64,000 nt of DNA from SBAX01 sp964646605. GTDB lineage: Bacteria; Planctomycetota; Phycisphaerae; UBA1845. The DNA lies in contig CAZYEX010000099.1 of the NCBI GenBank assembly GCA_964646605.1, positions 1 through 64,000 of the forward strand. Direction: 5' to 3'. Both the position numbers and the translations under genes were made by a program. Below the pieces are notes generated by a model, which saw only the letters and a program-made list of their open reading frames with translations, did no database searches and was not told where the DNA came from. Within the stretch, counting starts at the first letter, position 1; the number at the start of each line of letters is the position of its first letter. Of the stretch, positions 33,741 to 42,292 are shown piece after piece.

Positions 33741-35021
33741 CTACCGACGGATCATCTGCACGCGCGGGCGAAAGACCAACTTTGCTGCGATCATCAGGAG
33801 AAGCGTTAGGCCTACGAGTCCCCAGTCCGACACTGTCGGGATCGGATCGGCGGGGCACTCGATATCCTTGCACGTCTGGAGCTTGTGCCAGGCGCAGCTT
33901 GGGCATCGACAATCGGAAATCAGGGCGTGATCCGTGCATGGGCCGAAGGGATCGTGGGTACAACACGCGCCGACATCGGCCACGCAGGCGATTTCGTCGC
34001 ACCGCGTCCCCGGAGTCCATGTGTGATGCTCACCCACGCATTCCTGTTCGAGAACCACGTCAACGCAATCACCGAACAGCGTGTCGCAGCACGCCCCGAA
34101 CTCTGCGGCGCACTCCGGCCCGTCCGGTGCGCAGAATGCCTCCGGTGTGAAGACGAACGGCCCGGGTTCATCGTCCCCGCACTCCGCGCGCGTGACACTA
34201 TCGACGCACCCCTCGCCGGGCGTCCGAAACCCATAGCAACAGCGTCCGGTGAGAATATCAATTACAAAGCCCGTTTCCGAGAGGCTCGGGACTATGTGGG
34301 GCGGGGTGGTGCTGTAGCTGATCAGGAACGTCCGGTCTGTGTCCAATTCGACGGTGTATTTCCCCTTGGCGCCCGGCGGCACGTCGTAGACCGCCGTCGC
34401 GCCCCAGCGGACGATGCCGTCGTCCGGGCGAAAGTCGGCGACGTAACACCCCTGCGCTGCCCAGCCGGACTCGGTGACGCTGGGGTGGTCTCCGCAACTG
34501 CACGCGGTACCGAGAGGACTTGGACGTGCGCACCAACCATCGAGGCGGGCCCCCCCCTTATCCGTGTACACTGGTTCACATGCCAAGCCGGAGCACTTCG
34601 CCCACCCCTCGCCAAACGCCGTGCTGCAAACCGAATTCGATGCGCAAGGAATGAACGGGTGAACGATGTCCTCTTGGTCGCCGTCGTCGTCGACGGAACC
34701 GTCCCCGTTGATATCCGCGTCGAGCAATCCACTACCGTCGAGCGTGACGATGAAGTCCTTTGCCCCCGGCGAGCCGTCGCCGTTGGGGTCCCAATCCGCG
34801 AACTGTACCTCGACCCACACGCGGACTCCGCCGGCGTCGAGGCGGAGTTCGTTGCCCACGATGTTGGGTCCCCCGCCGATGAGCGGCGGGTAGGGCGGCC
34901 CGACCTTGGCCAGGACGGGGTTGACCATGATCCTGGCCGTGGGCGGTTCCCCGGCCTGCGCCGGGCGCGGAGCATCCACGGCCAGCAAAAGAGTCACCGC
35001 GACGCAGAGTCGCCCGAGCAT
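33741..35021 (-). CDS. Secreted Cys-rich protein with IPTL-CTERM-type sorting tail
   Basis: 426 residues. ATG at 35021 follows GGAGG; a signal peptide (LCVAVTLLLAVDAPRPAQAG) follows. The body contains an Asp-rich segment (DADINGDGSVDDDGDQEDIV) and ACC...GxC repeats (GACCDTLFGDCVDVV, GACCTHDPFGPC) like those of the other secreted proteins. The end is IPTVSDWGLVGLTLLLM, a hydrophobic helix and then Arg-rich residues (RPRVQMIRR), the tripartite form of an IPTL-CTERM sorting signal. It is a plausible substrate for the exosortase at 16.9 kb. The in-frame ORF upstream of the ATG overlaps topA and is not used. Confidence 0.82.
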   Translation of the reverse strand: MLGRLCVAVTLLLAVDAPRPAQAGEPPTARIMVNPVLAKVGPPYPPLIGGGPNIVGNELRLDAGGVRVWVEVQFADWDPNGDGSPGAKDFIVTLDGSGLLDADINGDGSVDDDGDQEDIVHPFIPCASNSVCSTAFGEGWAKCSGLACEPVYTDKGGARLDGWCARPSPLGTACSCGDHPSVTESGWAAQGCYVADFRPDDGIVRWGATAVYDVPPGAKGKYTVELDTDRTFLISYSTTPPHIVPSLSETGFVIDILTGRCCYGFRTPGEGCVDSVTRAECGDDEPGPFVFTPEAFCAPDGPECAAEFGACCDTLFGDCVDVVLEQECVGEHHTWTPGTRCDEIACVADVGACCTHDPFGPCTDHALISDCRCPSCAWHKLQTCKDIECPADPIPTVSDWGLVGLTLLLMIAAKLVFRPRVQMIRR

Positions 35022-35125
35022 GGACTCGCCCTCCGGTGAAGCGGGACGCCCATCGTACCAGAGCCCAGGGATGTAAGTCAAGGCCAAAAAATTCATTTTG
35101 CGGCGGGCGGACCCAGCGGGCGAAA

Positions 35126-38100
35126 TCAACTCCCCGCCCCGACGCCTTCGGGCAACGGCTTGCTGCTCTTGCACTTGGGATACTTGCTGCAACCCAGGAA
35201 GGGCCCGGTGCGGCCGGTGCGGATCAACATCGGCTCGCCGCACTCGTCGCAGGGAATGTCGGTAGGAATGGGTTTGGGTTTGGCCGACTGCGGGAACTCG
35301 GTCTCGGCGCGCTTCTTCGCTTCGCCGCGAAGGTTGGCGACGAACGAACACTTGGGATACCGACTGCATCCGAAGTACGGTCCGAAGCGCCCGTTTCGCG
35401 CCGTGACCTCTTTGCCGCAATCGGGACAGTGCAATCCATCCTCCGGCCAAGTCTCGACCACCGGGCGACCCGTGCGCGTCCACGCAAACCCCGCGGGCGG
35501 CGGACCCAGCTCGGATACGTCCACTTTCATTTTGCTGTTCTTCGCCGCAGCGCCGTTGCGTTTGGCATTGCGGCCATTGGTTTCAACCGGCGCATCGGGG
35601 ACTTGACCGGCGTCGTTGAGCGCCCGCAGATGATCCAGCTTTTCCATGGGCATGGCGTTGCGGCACTTGGGGAATCCCAAGCAACTGAGGAACGGTCCGC
35701 GGCGGCTCTTGCGAATCACCATCGCCCGCCCGCACTTATCGCAGCGAACGCCCGCGTCCTGCGGTTTGGGTTTCTCCACGAAGACCCCCGCGGGGATCGG
35801 CTGCGTCGACTTGCACTTGGGATAGTTCGAGCATCCCAGGAACGAACGCCCCCGCGCCCATTTCACGCCCATCGCCGACGCGCACTCCACGCACTTCTCG
35901 TGGATCTCCTCGGCCTTCACCTTCCGCAGGGCCACGCCGTTTTCATCGCTGGGCAGAGTGTGGGTGCAATCCGGATACCCGCTGCATCCCAGGAACGGCC
36001 CCAGGCGGCTCTTCCGCAGAATCATCGCCTTCCCGCAAACCGAGCAAGGGGCCTCGCCCACCACCGCCGGCACCGGCACGCCCTCCGCGTCGATGTTCAT
36101 CGTCCCCTTGCATTCCGGGTAGCCCGTGCAGGATAGGAACCGCCCGTTCTTCCCCAGACGATAGACCATCGGGCGGCCGCACTCCGTACACGTGTACTCA
36201 CTCGGCTCGGCACGCGAACGTTCCATCTCCGTCTGCGCCTTGTCCAAGGAGATCTTGAACGGTTCATAGAACTCGCGGAGCACATGGACCCAATCGAGGT
36301 GCGCCTCTTCGATCTTGTCCAACTCCTCTTCCATATAGGAGGTGAACTTCAGGTCCATGATGGTGGGGAAGTGGTCGATCAGTTTTCGCGTCACCACATC
36401 CCCGCGCGCCGTGGGACTCAGCTTGCGGTCGACCAATTCCACGTACCCGCGATCCTGAATGGTCTGGATGATCGCGGCGTAGGTGCTTGGTCGACCAATG
36501 CCTTCGGCTTCCATTTTCTTGACCAGCGCCGCCTCCGTATAGCGCGGCGGCGGCGATGTATATTGTTGTTGGGGATCGATGTGCAGCGGGGCCACGGGTT
36601 GTCCCGTGGTTACATCCGGCAACAGAGCCTCGCCGTCTTCCGACCCGCCTGCGATTCTTAGGAACCCGTCGAACACCAATCGTCGTCCCGTCGCCTTGAA
36701 CACCGCCTCGCCCGCGGGCGTCGTCGCCGAGACCAACACAGTCGTGCTGTTCCACTCCGCGGGGGTCATCTGACATCCGACGAACCTCCGCCAAATCAAA
36801 TCGTAGAGTTTCGCCTGCTCGGCCGTCAGACTTCCCTTGACCGACTCCGGCGTTCGCTCCGCGTCGGAGGCTCGAATGGCCTCGTGTGCCTCCTGGGCGC
36901 GCTTGGAACTGCCGTAGACGTTGGGTCGATCGGGCAGATACTTGTCGCCGAACTGCCGCCCGATCATCCCCCGCACGGCCTTGATCGAATCGGCGCTGAG
37001 ATTGGTCGAGTCCGTACGCATGTAAGTGATGAGCCCGACCTGCCCCTCCGACCCGCCCAGGTCCACGCCTTCGTAAAGCTGTTGCGCGATCCGCATGGTC
37101 CTCGACGGCGCAAAGCCCAGGGCGCTCGACGCCGCCTGCTGCAGCGCGGCCGTGGTGAAGGGGGCGCCGGGTTTGGACTGCGTCCGCCGGCTCTGTACAT
37201 CGCTGACCGAGAAAGTCGGGCCTTTCCCGGGATGCGCCCGACCGACCAGTGTGACCGTCTTCAACCCCCGGCTAGCGTAGGGCGTAAACTCGCGCTCATC
37301 GACCCGTTCGCAAACGAAACCAAGGGCTTCCGCGACCCGCCGAGCCTCTTCGACCTTCGTGGCTTCGAAGGAGGCGCCGCCGACCTTGACCAGTTCCGCC
37401 CAGAACGCGCTGTGCTTGGCCAGCCAGGCATTCTTCTCTTTCACCGTCCGTTGGGCTTGGGCCTCCTTCCCACCGTGCAGGAACTTCTCCCATGCCTCGG
37501 CATGAACGCTTCCTTTGGCCACCTCGGTGGTGAAGAAGCCATTGATGCGCCACGACTCCTCGGGCACAAAGGCGCGAATCTCCTGCTCGCGGTCCACGAT
37601 CAGCCGTACCGCCACCGACTGCACACGCCCGGCCGACAATCCCTTGCCGATCTTCTGTTGAAGCAACGGGCTGAGCTGATACCCCACGATGCGATCGAGC
37701 AAGCGCCGGGCCTGCTGGGCATTGACCTTGTCCATGTCCAGATCGTGCGGCGCGGCGAAGGCCGCCTGAATCGCCGACTTGGTGATCTCGTTGAAGACCA
37801 CCCGTTTGGTCGTCTTAGGGTCCAGCTCCAACGCCGAAAGAAGGTGCCAGGCGATCGCCTCGCCCTCCCGATCCAAGTCCGTAGCCAGAAAAACGTGGTC
37901 GGCGCTCGCCGCCGCCTTGCGGAGGGAATTCACAATCTTGCGGCGGTCGCCGACAATTTCATAAACCGGCTCGAAGTCGTTTTCCAGATCGATCCCGAAG
38001 TCGCTGACCGGCAGGTCCCGGACGTGCCCCATGCTGGCCAGGACCTCGTAGTCCCCGCCCAGATACTTATTGATGGTCTTGGCCTTCGCCGGAGATTCGA

Positions 38101-38143
38101 CGATGACCAGGGCCCTGCCAGACTTGGACGACTTCCGCGCCAC
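35126..38143 (-). CDS. topA: DNA topoisomerase I with six C-terminal zinc fingers
   Basis: 1005-residue type IA topoisomerase that relaxes negative supercoils. TOPRIM domain VIVESPAKAKTINKYLGGDY with MGHVRDLP, LATDLDREGEAIAWHL acidic motif, and the catalytic Tyr in VGLITYMRTDSTNLSADS. The tail holds six CxxC...C...C modules: CTECGRP, CSVCGKA, CVECASA, CDKCGRA, CPDCGKE and CDECGEP, each closed by GFLSC/GPFLGC...YPxC. E. coli TopA has fewer such fingers, and only the first few are clearly zinc-binding there. Lys-rich spacers link the last ones. The gene is probably monocistronic; the next gene downstream starts at 35021 on the same strand. Confidence 0.96.
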   Translation of the reverse strand: MARKSSKSGRALVIVESPAKAKTINKYLGGDYEVLASMGHVRDLPVSDFGIDLENDFEPVYEIVGDRRKIVNSLRKAAASADHVFLATDLDREGEAIAWHLLSALELDPKTTKRVVFNEITKSAIQAAFAAPHDLDMDKVNAQQARRLLDRIVGYQLSPLLQQKIGKGLSAGRVQSVAVRLIVDREQEIRAFVPEESWRINGFFTTEVAKGSVHAEAWEKFLHGGKEAQAQRTVKEKNAWLAKHSAFWAELVKVGGASFEATKVEEARRVAEALGFVCERVDEREFTPYASRGLKTVTLVGRAHPGKGPTFSVSDVQSRRTQSKPGAPFTTAALQQAASSALGFAPSRTMRIAQQLYEGVDLGGSEGQVGLITYMRTDSTNLSADSIKAVRGMIGRQFGDKYLPDRPNVYGSSKRAQEAHEAIRASDAERTPESVKGSLTAEQAKLYDLIWRRFVGCQMTPAEWNSTTVLVSATTPAGEAVFKATGRRLVFDGFLRIAGGSEDGEALLPDVTTGQPVAPLHIDPQQQYTSPPPRYTEAALVKKMEAEGIGRPSTYAAIIQTIQDRGYVELVDRKLSPTARGDVVTRKLIDHFPTIMDLKFTSYMEEELDKIEEAHLDWVHVLREFYEPFKISLDKAQTEMERSRAEPSEYTCTECGRPMVYRLGKNGRFLSCTGYPECKGTMNIDAEGVPVPAVVGEAPCSVCGKAMILRKSRLGPFLGCSGYPDCTHTLPSDENGVALRKVKAEEIHEKCVECASAMGVKWARGRSFLGCSNYPKCKSTQPIPAGVFVEKPKPQDAGVRCDKCGRAMVIRKSRRGPFLSCLGFPKCRNAMPMEKLDHLRALNDAGQVPDAPVETNGRNAKRNGAAAKNSKMKVDVSELGPPPAGFAWTRTGRPVVETWPEDGLHCPDCGKEVTARNGRFGPYFGCSRYPKCSFVANLRGEAKKRAETEFPQSAKPKPIPTDIPCDECGEPMLIRTGRTGPFLGCSKYPKCKSSKPLPEGVGAGS

Positions 38144-38197
38144 AATAACTCCCCACCCGGACGGCTCGAGAAGACCGCAAAACCGGGCCCTGCATGA

Positions 38198-39002
38198 CGG
38201 TCCCTTCTATCGACCACGCCCCCCGGTTACTCCATCGGTCGATTATAGACCCCCCGCCCGGTGTGAGGCCGGTTCTCTACCCGCCCTTACCCCGCTTGTC
38301 AAAACCGGCCTCCCCCCGCATTGCCTTGTTTTCCGCTGCGTATCGGCGGCTAAGACAGGCTTTTCCGCCTACCGTTCCTTGCGACTTCGTACTCTTTGTG
38401 GACTGCATGAATAAATATATACTTTAAGTTCTGTGCGCCAAAAACAACCCTGTCGACCGGAACTAGTGAACTTCCGCCTCCCCACCCAGGCCCATGAATA
38501 CGCCTAAGACCCAGGCGAAATCGTTTACAAAACGCACGCCGCGAACGCATGGTTCGCCGGAAGGAAAGGGAAAAATGAACCTAATCGGACGGCTCAATAC
38601 ACCTCTGGGAAACGGTCTCGGGCTGGACCAGTGCCATGCGGGGAGTGCCCGCGTAATCCCGTGCGAACCCCACGCGATTCAGTCCGGTCCCGCGCGGCCG
38701 TGAGGGAGCGAAGCCGCGGGTTCGACCGACTCGCAAGTCAACACCCATCATGGCAACGTCTTCACGGCCATTCCCGTCGTCGGCTTCGACCTTGGGCCGG
38801 TGTGAACCATCGTTCAATCGGATCACCTCCGCTTCAGCCACACGATGCCTCGGCTTCACGACCATTCCGAGCCAGCGCCGACACGTCGATCAGCCGGGTT
38901 CCTTGAATCCTCCGCATACGCCTCTAACTCCCTGTCCTCTCGCCCTGACCGCCAAACCGGTTATGATTCCCCGCGACGATCTAGCTCGGAGACGCATCAG
39001 CA
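38198..39002. other. Long intergenic region upstream of topA
   Basis: About 800 bp without a credible gene. On the minus strand TATAAT (38247-38242) lies about 100 bases before topA, with no good -35 box. A short AT-rich run (AATAAATATATACTTTAAG, 38410-38428) stands out at 38.4 kb. Small ORFs here have no ribosome sites and no recognised domains. Confidence 0.3.
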
Positions 39003-40055
39003 ATGGCCGATTCAGAATCGTTTCGCGAGGCGAGCCCCCTTGGTACGACGCCGATTCGGGATCTGGGGTTAACGATCGCCGGGACGTGGCTCGAAGGGGT
39101 CCTGGCCGAATTCGAGCAGGAGGTGCGGCGGGCTGGCATTCAGCGGGTGAGGCCGCGTTTCTACCTCTCGAATGAATGGGGTGTTTCCGACAGCTTGGCC
39201 ATCGGCATCCCGTTTTACCTGGCCCGGCCGGAGTTGATCGCCCTGCACGCCGAGCGCATCGGACACATTGAAGGCGGCACGCGCTTCGAGATCCTGCGAT
39301 ACCTGCGTCATGAGCTGGGCCACGTGATTTGTTATGCCTACGGTTTGCACAATGAAGAGGAATGGATCAGACACTTCGGCGCCAACACGCAACCCTATCT
39401 GGAAGAATACCGACTGGAGCCGTTCAGCCGGCGCTTTGTCAGGCACTTGCCGGGCTGGTACGCGCAGAAACACCCGGAGGAGGATTGGTGCGAGACCTTC
39501 GCGGTGTGGATGACGCCGGGGCTGGATTGGCGCGCCGAGTACGCGGATCGGCCCGTAGCGCTTGCCAAACTCAACTACTGCGACGCTGCGATGAACCGTC
39601 TGGGCGATCGCGAGCCGGCGGCCGCTTCGACGCACCAGGAAGACGATATCAGCGAATATGACGGTTCCGTCGAGCAGTTCTACCAGCACTTGGCCGGCGG
39701 CAGCGAGGGATTGCTCACGCTCGGAAAGATCGAACTCCCCCCAAGGCTGGACGGGGCCCTGAGGGCGATCTTTGAAGACCTCGGCGCGATCGAGGACAAG
39801 TCCAGCACGGCCCCGCGGAAACCGGCGTCCGCCCTGATCCGTCGCTTGGAGGCGGAGCTATTGGCCAACGTCTACCGATGGACCGGCCACTTTCCCGAAC
39901 GCGCACGTCCCCTCATCCGCCATCTCGCCCAGCGGGCGGATCAGTTGAACCAGGTGTATCCCGAAGATCGCGAAACCCAAGCCGTCGTCGCACTGACCAC
40001 CCTGGTGACAACTCTCGCCATGAACTACGTCAATCGGGGGACGTACTTGCCGTGA
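39003..40055 (+). CDS. Putative zinc-binding metallopeptidase
   Basis: 350 residues, no signal peptide. The active-site motif is HELGH in ILRYLRHELGHVICYAYGLH, with further His and Glu downstream in WCETFAVWMTPGLDW; that layout matches the HExxH...E gluzincin-like group often labelled putative zinc-binding metallopeptidase. The C-terminal 120 residues are helical and Arg-rich. In the window it is followed by a small membrane protein and, convergently, an ATP-grasp ligase. Substrate is unknown. The start is supported by GGAG about ten bases upstream. Confidence 0.75.
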   Translation: MADSESFREASPLGTTPIRDLGLTIAGTWLEGVLAEFEQEVRRAGIQRVRPRFYLSNEWGVSDSLAIGIPFYLARPELIALHAERIGHIEGGTRFEILRYLRHELGHVICYAYGLHNEEEWIRHFGANTQPYLEEYRLEPFSRRFVRHLPGWYAQKHPEEDWCETFAVWMTPGLDWRAEYADRPVALAKLNYCDAAMNRLGDREPAAASTHQEDDISEYDGSVEQFYQHLAGGSEGLLTLGKIELPPRLDGALRAIFEDLGAIEDKSSTAPRKPASALIRRLEAELLANVYRWTGHFPERARPLIRHLAQRADQLNQVYPEDRETQAVVALTTLVTTLAMNYVNRGTYLP

Positions 40056-40099
40056 AGGGTTGGAATCCACCAGATTCACAAGAGGTGAGGAGTGGGGCG

Positions 40100-40465
40100 A
40101 TGAAGAACCGGGGCGTTCGTCGCGTCCTCGGCGTTGTCGTTCTCGTGGTCGCGATTCTTGCTGGATCGCGTTGGTTTTCGAATGAACGCTTCACGAAGGA
40201 AAAATGGATCAACGCCACACCGGAAATGAGGGATCGACTTCTACAGAGCTTGGCGAGAAGTGGGATCTTGAACGGACGAACCGAGCAAAATGTCTACGAA
40301 ATGCTCGGCGAGCCGGACGGGGCATCAGATGGGCGCGTGTGGTATTGCCGAAAATACTACGACGAAAACGGCGAACTCAAGAATCGGTTCGCGGGGATGT
40401 CGAAATGCCTTTATATCAGCTTCCAAGACGGGCAAGTCGCCAAGGCAGAGTTCACCGGTTCGTGA
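40100..40465 (+). CDS. Small membrane-anchored protein, unknown
   Basis: 121 residues. ATG at 40100 follows GAGGAG-like sequence. One N-terminal transmembrane or signal-anchor helix (RVLGVVVLVVAILAGSRWFS) leads to a soluble domain with RTEQNVYEMLGEPDGASDGR, faintly like BamE/SmpA outer-membrane lipoproteins (a GxP turn after a helix). No lipobox is present. The length fits that comparison, but it rests on one motif. It follows the metallopeptidase by 44 bp. Confidence 0.5.
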   Translation: MKNRGVRRVLGVVVLVVAILAGSRWFSNERFTKEKWINATPEMRDRLLQSLARSGILNGRTEQNVYEMLGEPDGASDGRVWYCRKYYDENGELKNRFAGMSKCLYISFQDGQVAKAEFTGS

Positions 40466-40483
40466 GCAGCTCGACGCCGAATC

Positions 40484-41455
40484 CTATTCATATCGCTCCA
40501 ACGCAACCTCGACGATCCGGTTGATGAGGGCGTTATAGTCGAGCCCTCCGGCGGCGGCGGCCATGGCGAATTCGCCGTTCTTGTCGAGATCGCAGCTCGA
40601 GTTCACTTCCAGAACATAGATGTCGCCCGTTTCGGCCACTCGCAGATCCACCCGGGCATAATCGCGCGCCCGCAAAGCACGACACGCTTCCAGCGAGACC
40701 TTCTGAAGTTTGGCGCGAAGTTCGTCGGGTAAGTTCGCTAGGACCGCCTTCGTGCCCTGATAGGCCTCGCTTTTTTTGACCCACTTGGCCTTGTGGTCCA
40801 TGAAGTGCGGTTGCCCTTCTTTGAGTCCTGAAAAATCCATTTCGATGGGCGGCAAAGCCGTGGGCGCCCGATTCCCCAGAACGCCCACATAGATTTCGCG
40901 ACCGTCGATGTACTCCTCGGCGAGGGCCGCGTCGTTCACCTTGTCGTGAATCATGGCCACTCGTTTCATCAGGTCCGACGTGCTGTGTACCAGCGACTGG
41001 GCATCGATGCCCTGCGAGGAATCCGCCCGCAATGGCTTGACGAACATGGGCATGCGCAAATTGCCCCCGGTCTCGAAGCCCGCGTTTTTGCTGAACACGG
41101 CGAAATCGGGAGTGGCGATCTGCTCAAAGGCCAGGACTTTTTTGGCCAGACCCTTGTCTTGCCGTAGGTAGAATTCACCCGGCCCGCCGCCGGTGAAACG
41201 ATATCCGAGTAATTGCAGCAGGCCCGCGACCCCCACGTCGCCTTGCCAGTCTTTCCCAAACATCTCCATCAGGTTGAAGACCAGATCAGGCTTGGATCGT
41301 GCCAAACCATCAATCAACTCCTTAAGGTCGCCGTGGACCCCAAGGATGGAGACTTCGTGCTTCAGCGCCCGAAGCGCGGCCTCGATATGGGCCACGGAGG
41401 CGTCCGTGATTTTCCCGCCGTCTTTTTCCAGGTAGGTCAAAATGGTGATGTTCAC
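40484..41455 (-). CDS. ATP-grasp ligase, D-alanine--D-alanine ligase-like
   Basis: 323 residues. The order of motifs is that of Ddl: N-terminal DLVFNLMEMFGKDWQGDVGV (where Ddl has VFNxLHGxxGEDG), PMFVKPLRADSSQGIDAQSL (nucleotide loop), EEYIDGREIYVGVLGN, and the metal-binding LRVAETGDIYVLEVNSSCDL. The C-terminus is regular. True Ddl acts in peptidoglycan precursor synthesis, but this branch (weak HGxxGEDG) may ligate other amino acids. It is convergent with the small membrane protein and the metallopeptidase. The specificity is not readable. Confidence 0.8.
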   Translation of the reverse strand: MNITILTYLEKDGGKITDASVAHIEAALRALKHEVSILGVHGDLKELIDGLARSKPDLVFNLMEMFGKDWQGDVGVAGLLQLLGYRFTGGGPGEFYLRQDKGLAKKVLAFEQIATPDFAVFSKNAGFETGGNLRMPMFVKPLRADSSQGIDAQSLVHSTSDLMKRVAMIHDKVNDAALAEEYIDGREIYVGVLGNRAPTALPPIEMDFSGLKEGQPHFMDHKAKWVKKSEAYQGTKAVLANLPDELRAKLQKVSLEACRALRARDYARVDLRVAETGDIYVLEVNSSCDLDKNGEFAMAAAAGGLDYNALINRIVEVALERYE

Positions 41456-41502
41456 GGGCTAGGCCTTTCTGTAGGAATAGTCTGTCCGCCGCAGGATGCG
41501 AT

Positions 41503-41934
41503 GTCAACCATCAGGGCCTCCGCGAAGCGCAGGCCGCGACGGCCTATGCCGACGGCCGTCGAGGCCGCCGGGTCCGCGAGGCGCGGACGGGCGAGAATCC
41601 CTACAACATGGGGCACCAATACGACGCGGGCGGAAATCGCACGCTCAAGGTTGATGCGCTGAATCATCGTCAGGTCGAATATCACTACGACCTCGAGAGC
41701 CCGGGCTTGTACGGGTCCAAGGCCAACCGGCTGATGTGGTACGAGACGTGGAACACGACGATCCCCACGTTTCCGCAGCTCGTCTCGACGACGTACTACG
41801 TCTATACGTATGACTCCACCGACCCACGGCATGACCGCACCGACGACAACCCCACCCGGATCATCACCGGCGTGAGGGACAGTCGCCTATTTGTGACCGC
41901 GGAACTGCTCCGCCTCTCCTCCGTTGTTCGCTGA
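41503..41934 (+). pseudogene. RHS/YD-repeat fragment
   Basis: An open stretch reads LREAQAATAYADGRRGRRVR, then GHQYDAGGNRTLKVDALNHR and VEYHYDLESPGLYG, i.e. one YD repeat (YDxxGNRxxxxD) of an RHS protein. It has no start codon of its own and no core domain, and it ends after a short unrelated tail at TGA 41932-41934. It is a scrap of an RHS gene like those at 57-61 kb. Confidence 0.55.
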
Positions 41935-41977
41935 CCGCTTCGTCCGTTTTTCGGGCGATCGCTCCGCGAGGACCTAC

Positions 41978-42101
41978 CCACCGATCACCCTGCAAGCTCC
42001 ATAGCATAGGGAGAGTACCATCCCGCGCCCGCGCGGCCTACCTCGCCGTGGGCCCGCCCCTTCGGCGCTCCCCACGCGCGAAACTTGTTCCACGTGAAAC
42101 A
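41978..42101 (-). repeat. parS-bearing dispersed repeat, copy B
   Basis: Inverted relative to copy A. Its right end is parS (42086-42101), then GTTTCGCGCGTGGGGAGCGC, and on to GCAGGGTGATCGGTGG at its left end. It lacks the central insert of copy A. It sits upstream of the SurA/PpiD-like gene, with nothing else recognisable in 41935-42292. Confidence 0.65.
42086..42101. promoter_or_regulatory. parS-like ParB binding site 3
   Basis: TGTTCCACGTGAAACA, identical to site 1 at 29953. The 12.1-kb distance between identical parS sites, both embedded in the same repeat, suggests an origin-proximal region, though no origin or parAB genes are in the window. Confidence 0.8.
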
Positions 42102-42292
42102 TCGTTACCGGCCGACTCGACACTGCGTCGCACCGGCCCAAGACGCCACGGCCTCGCAGCCTCAGCCCAAGCGAAGCCCCCGACCCTTCCACCGCAGACG
42201 AACCCGACTTGCGTTTGGGGCGGATTGGCCTATACTCCTTGCATGGTGGTTGAGAGAGCGTAACGATCGCTGCATAAGGGGTTTACGTCATC

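Noticed and set aside
33741..35483. Longer IPTL-CTERM ORF starting at 35483
   Set aside because: The extra 154 residues lie over the topA gene and have no signal peptide; ATG at 35021 follows GGAGG and starts a proper signal.
38198..39002. Small ORFs in the gap upstream of topA
   Set aside because: No ribosome sites, no domains and no strong codon bias; left as non-coding.
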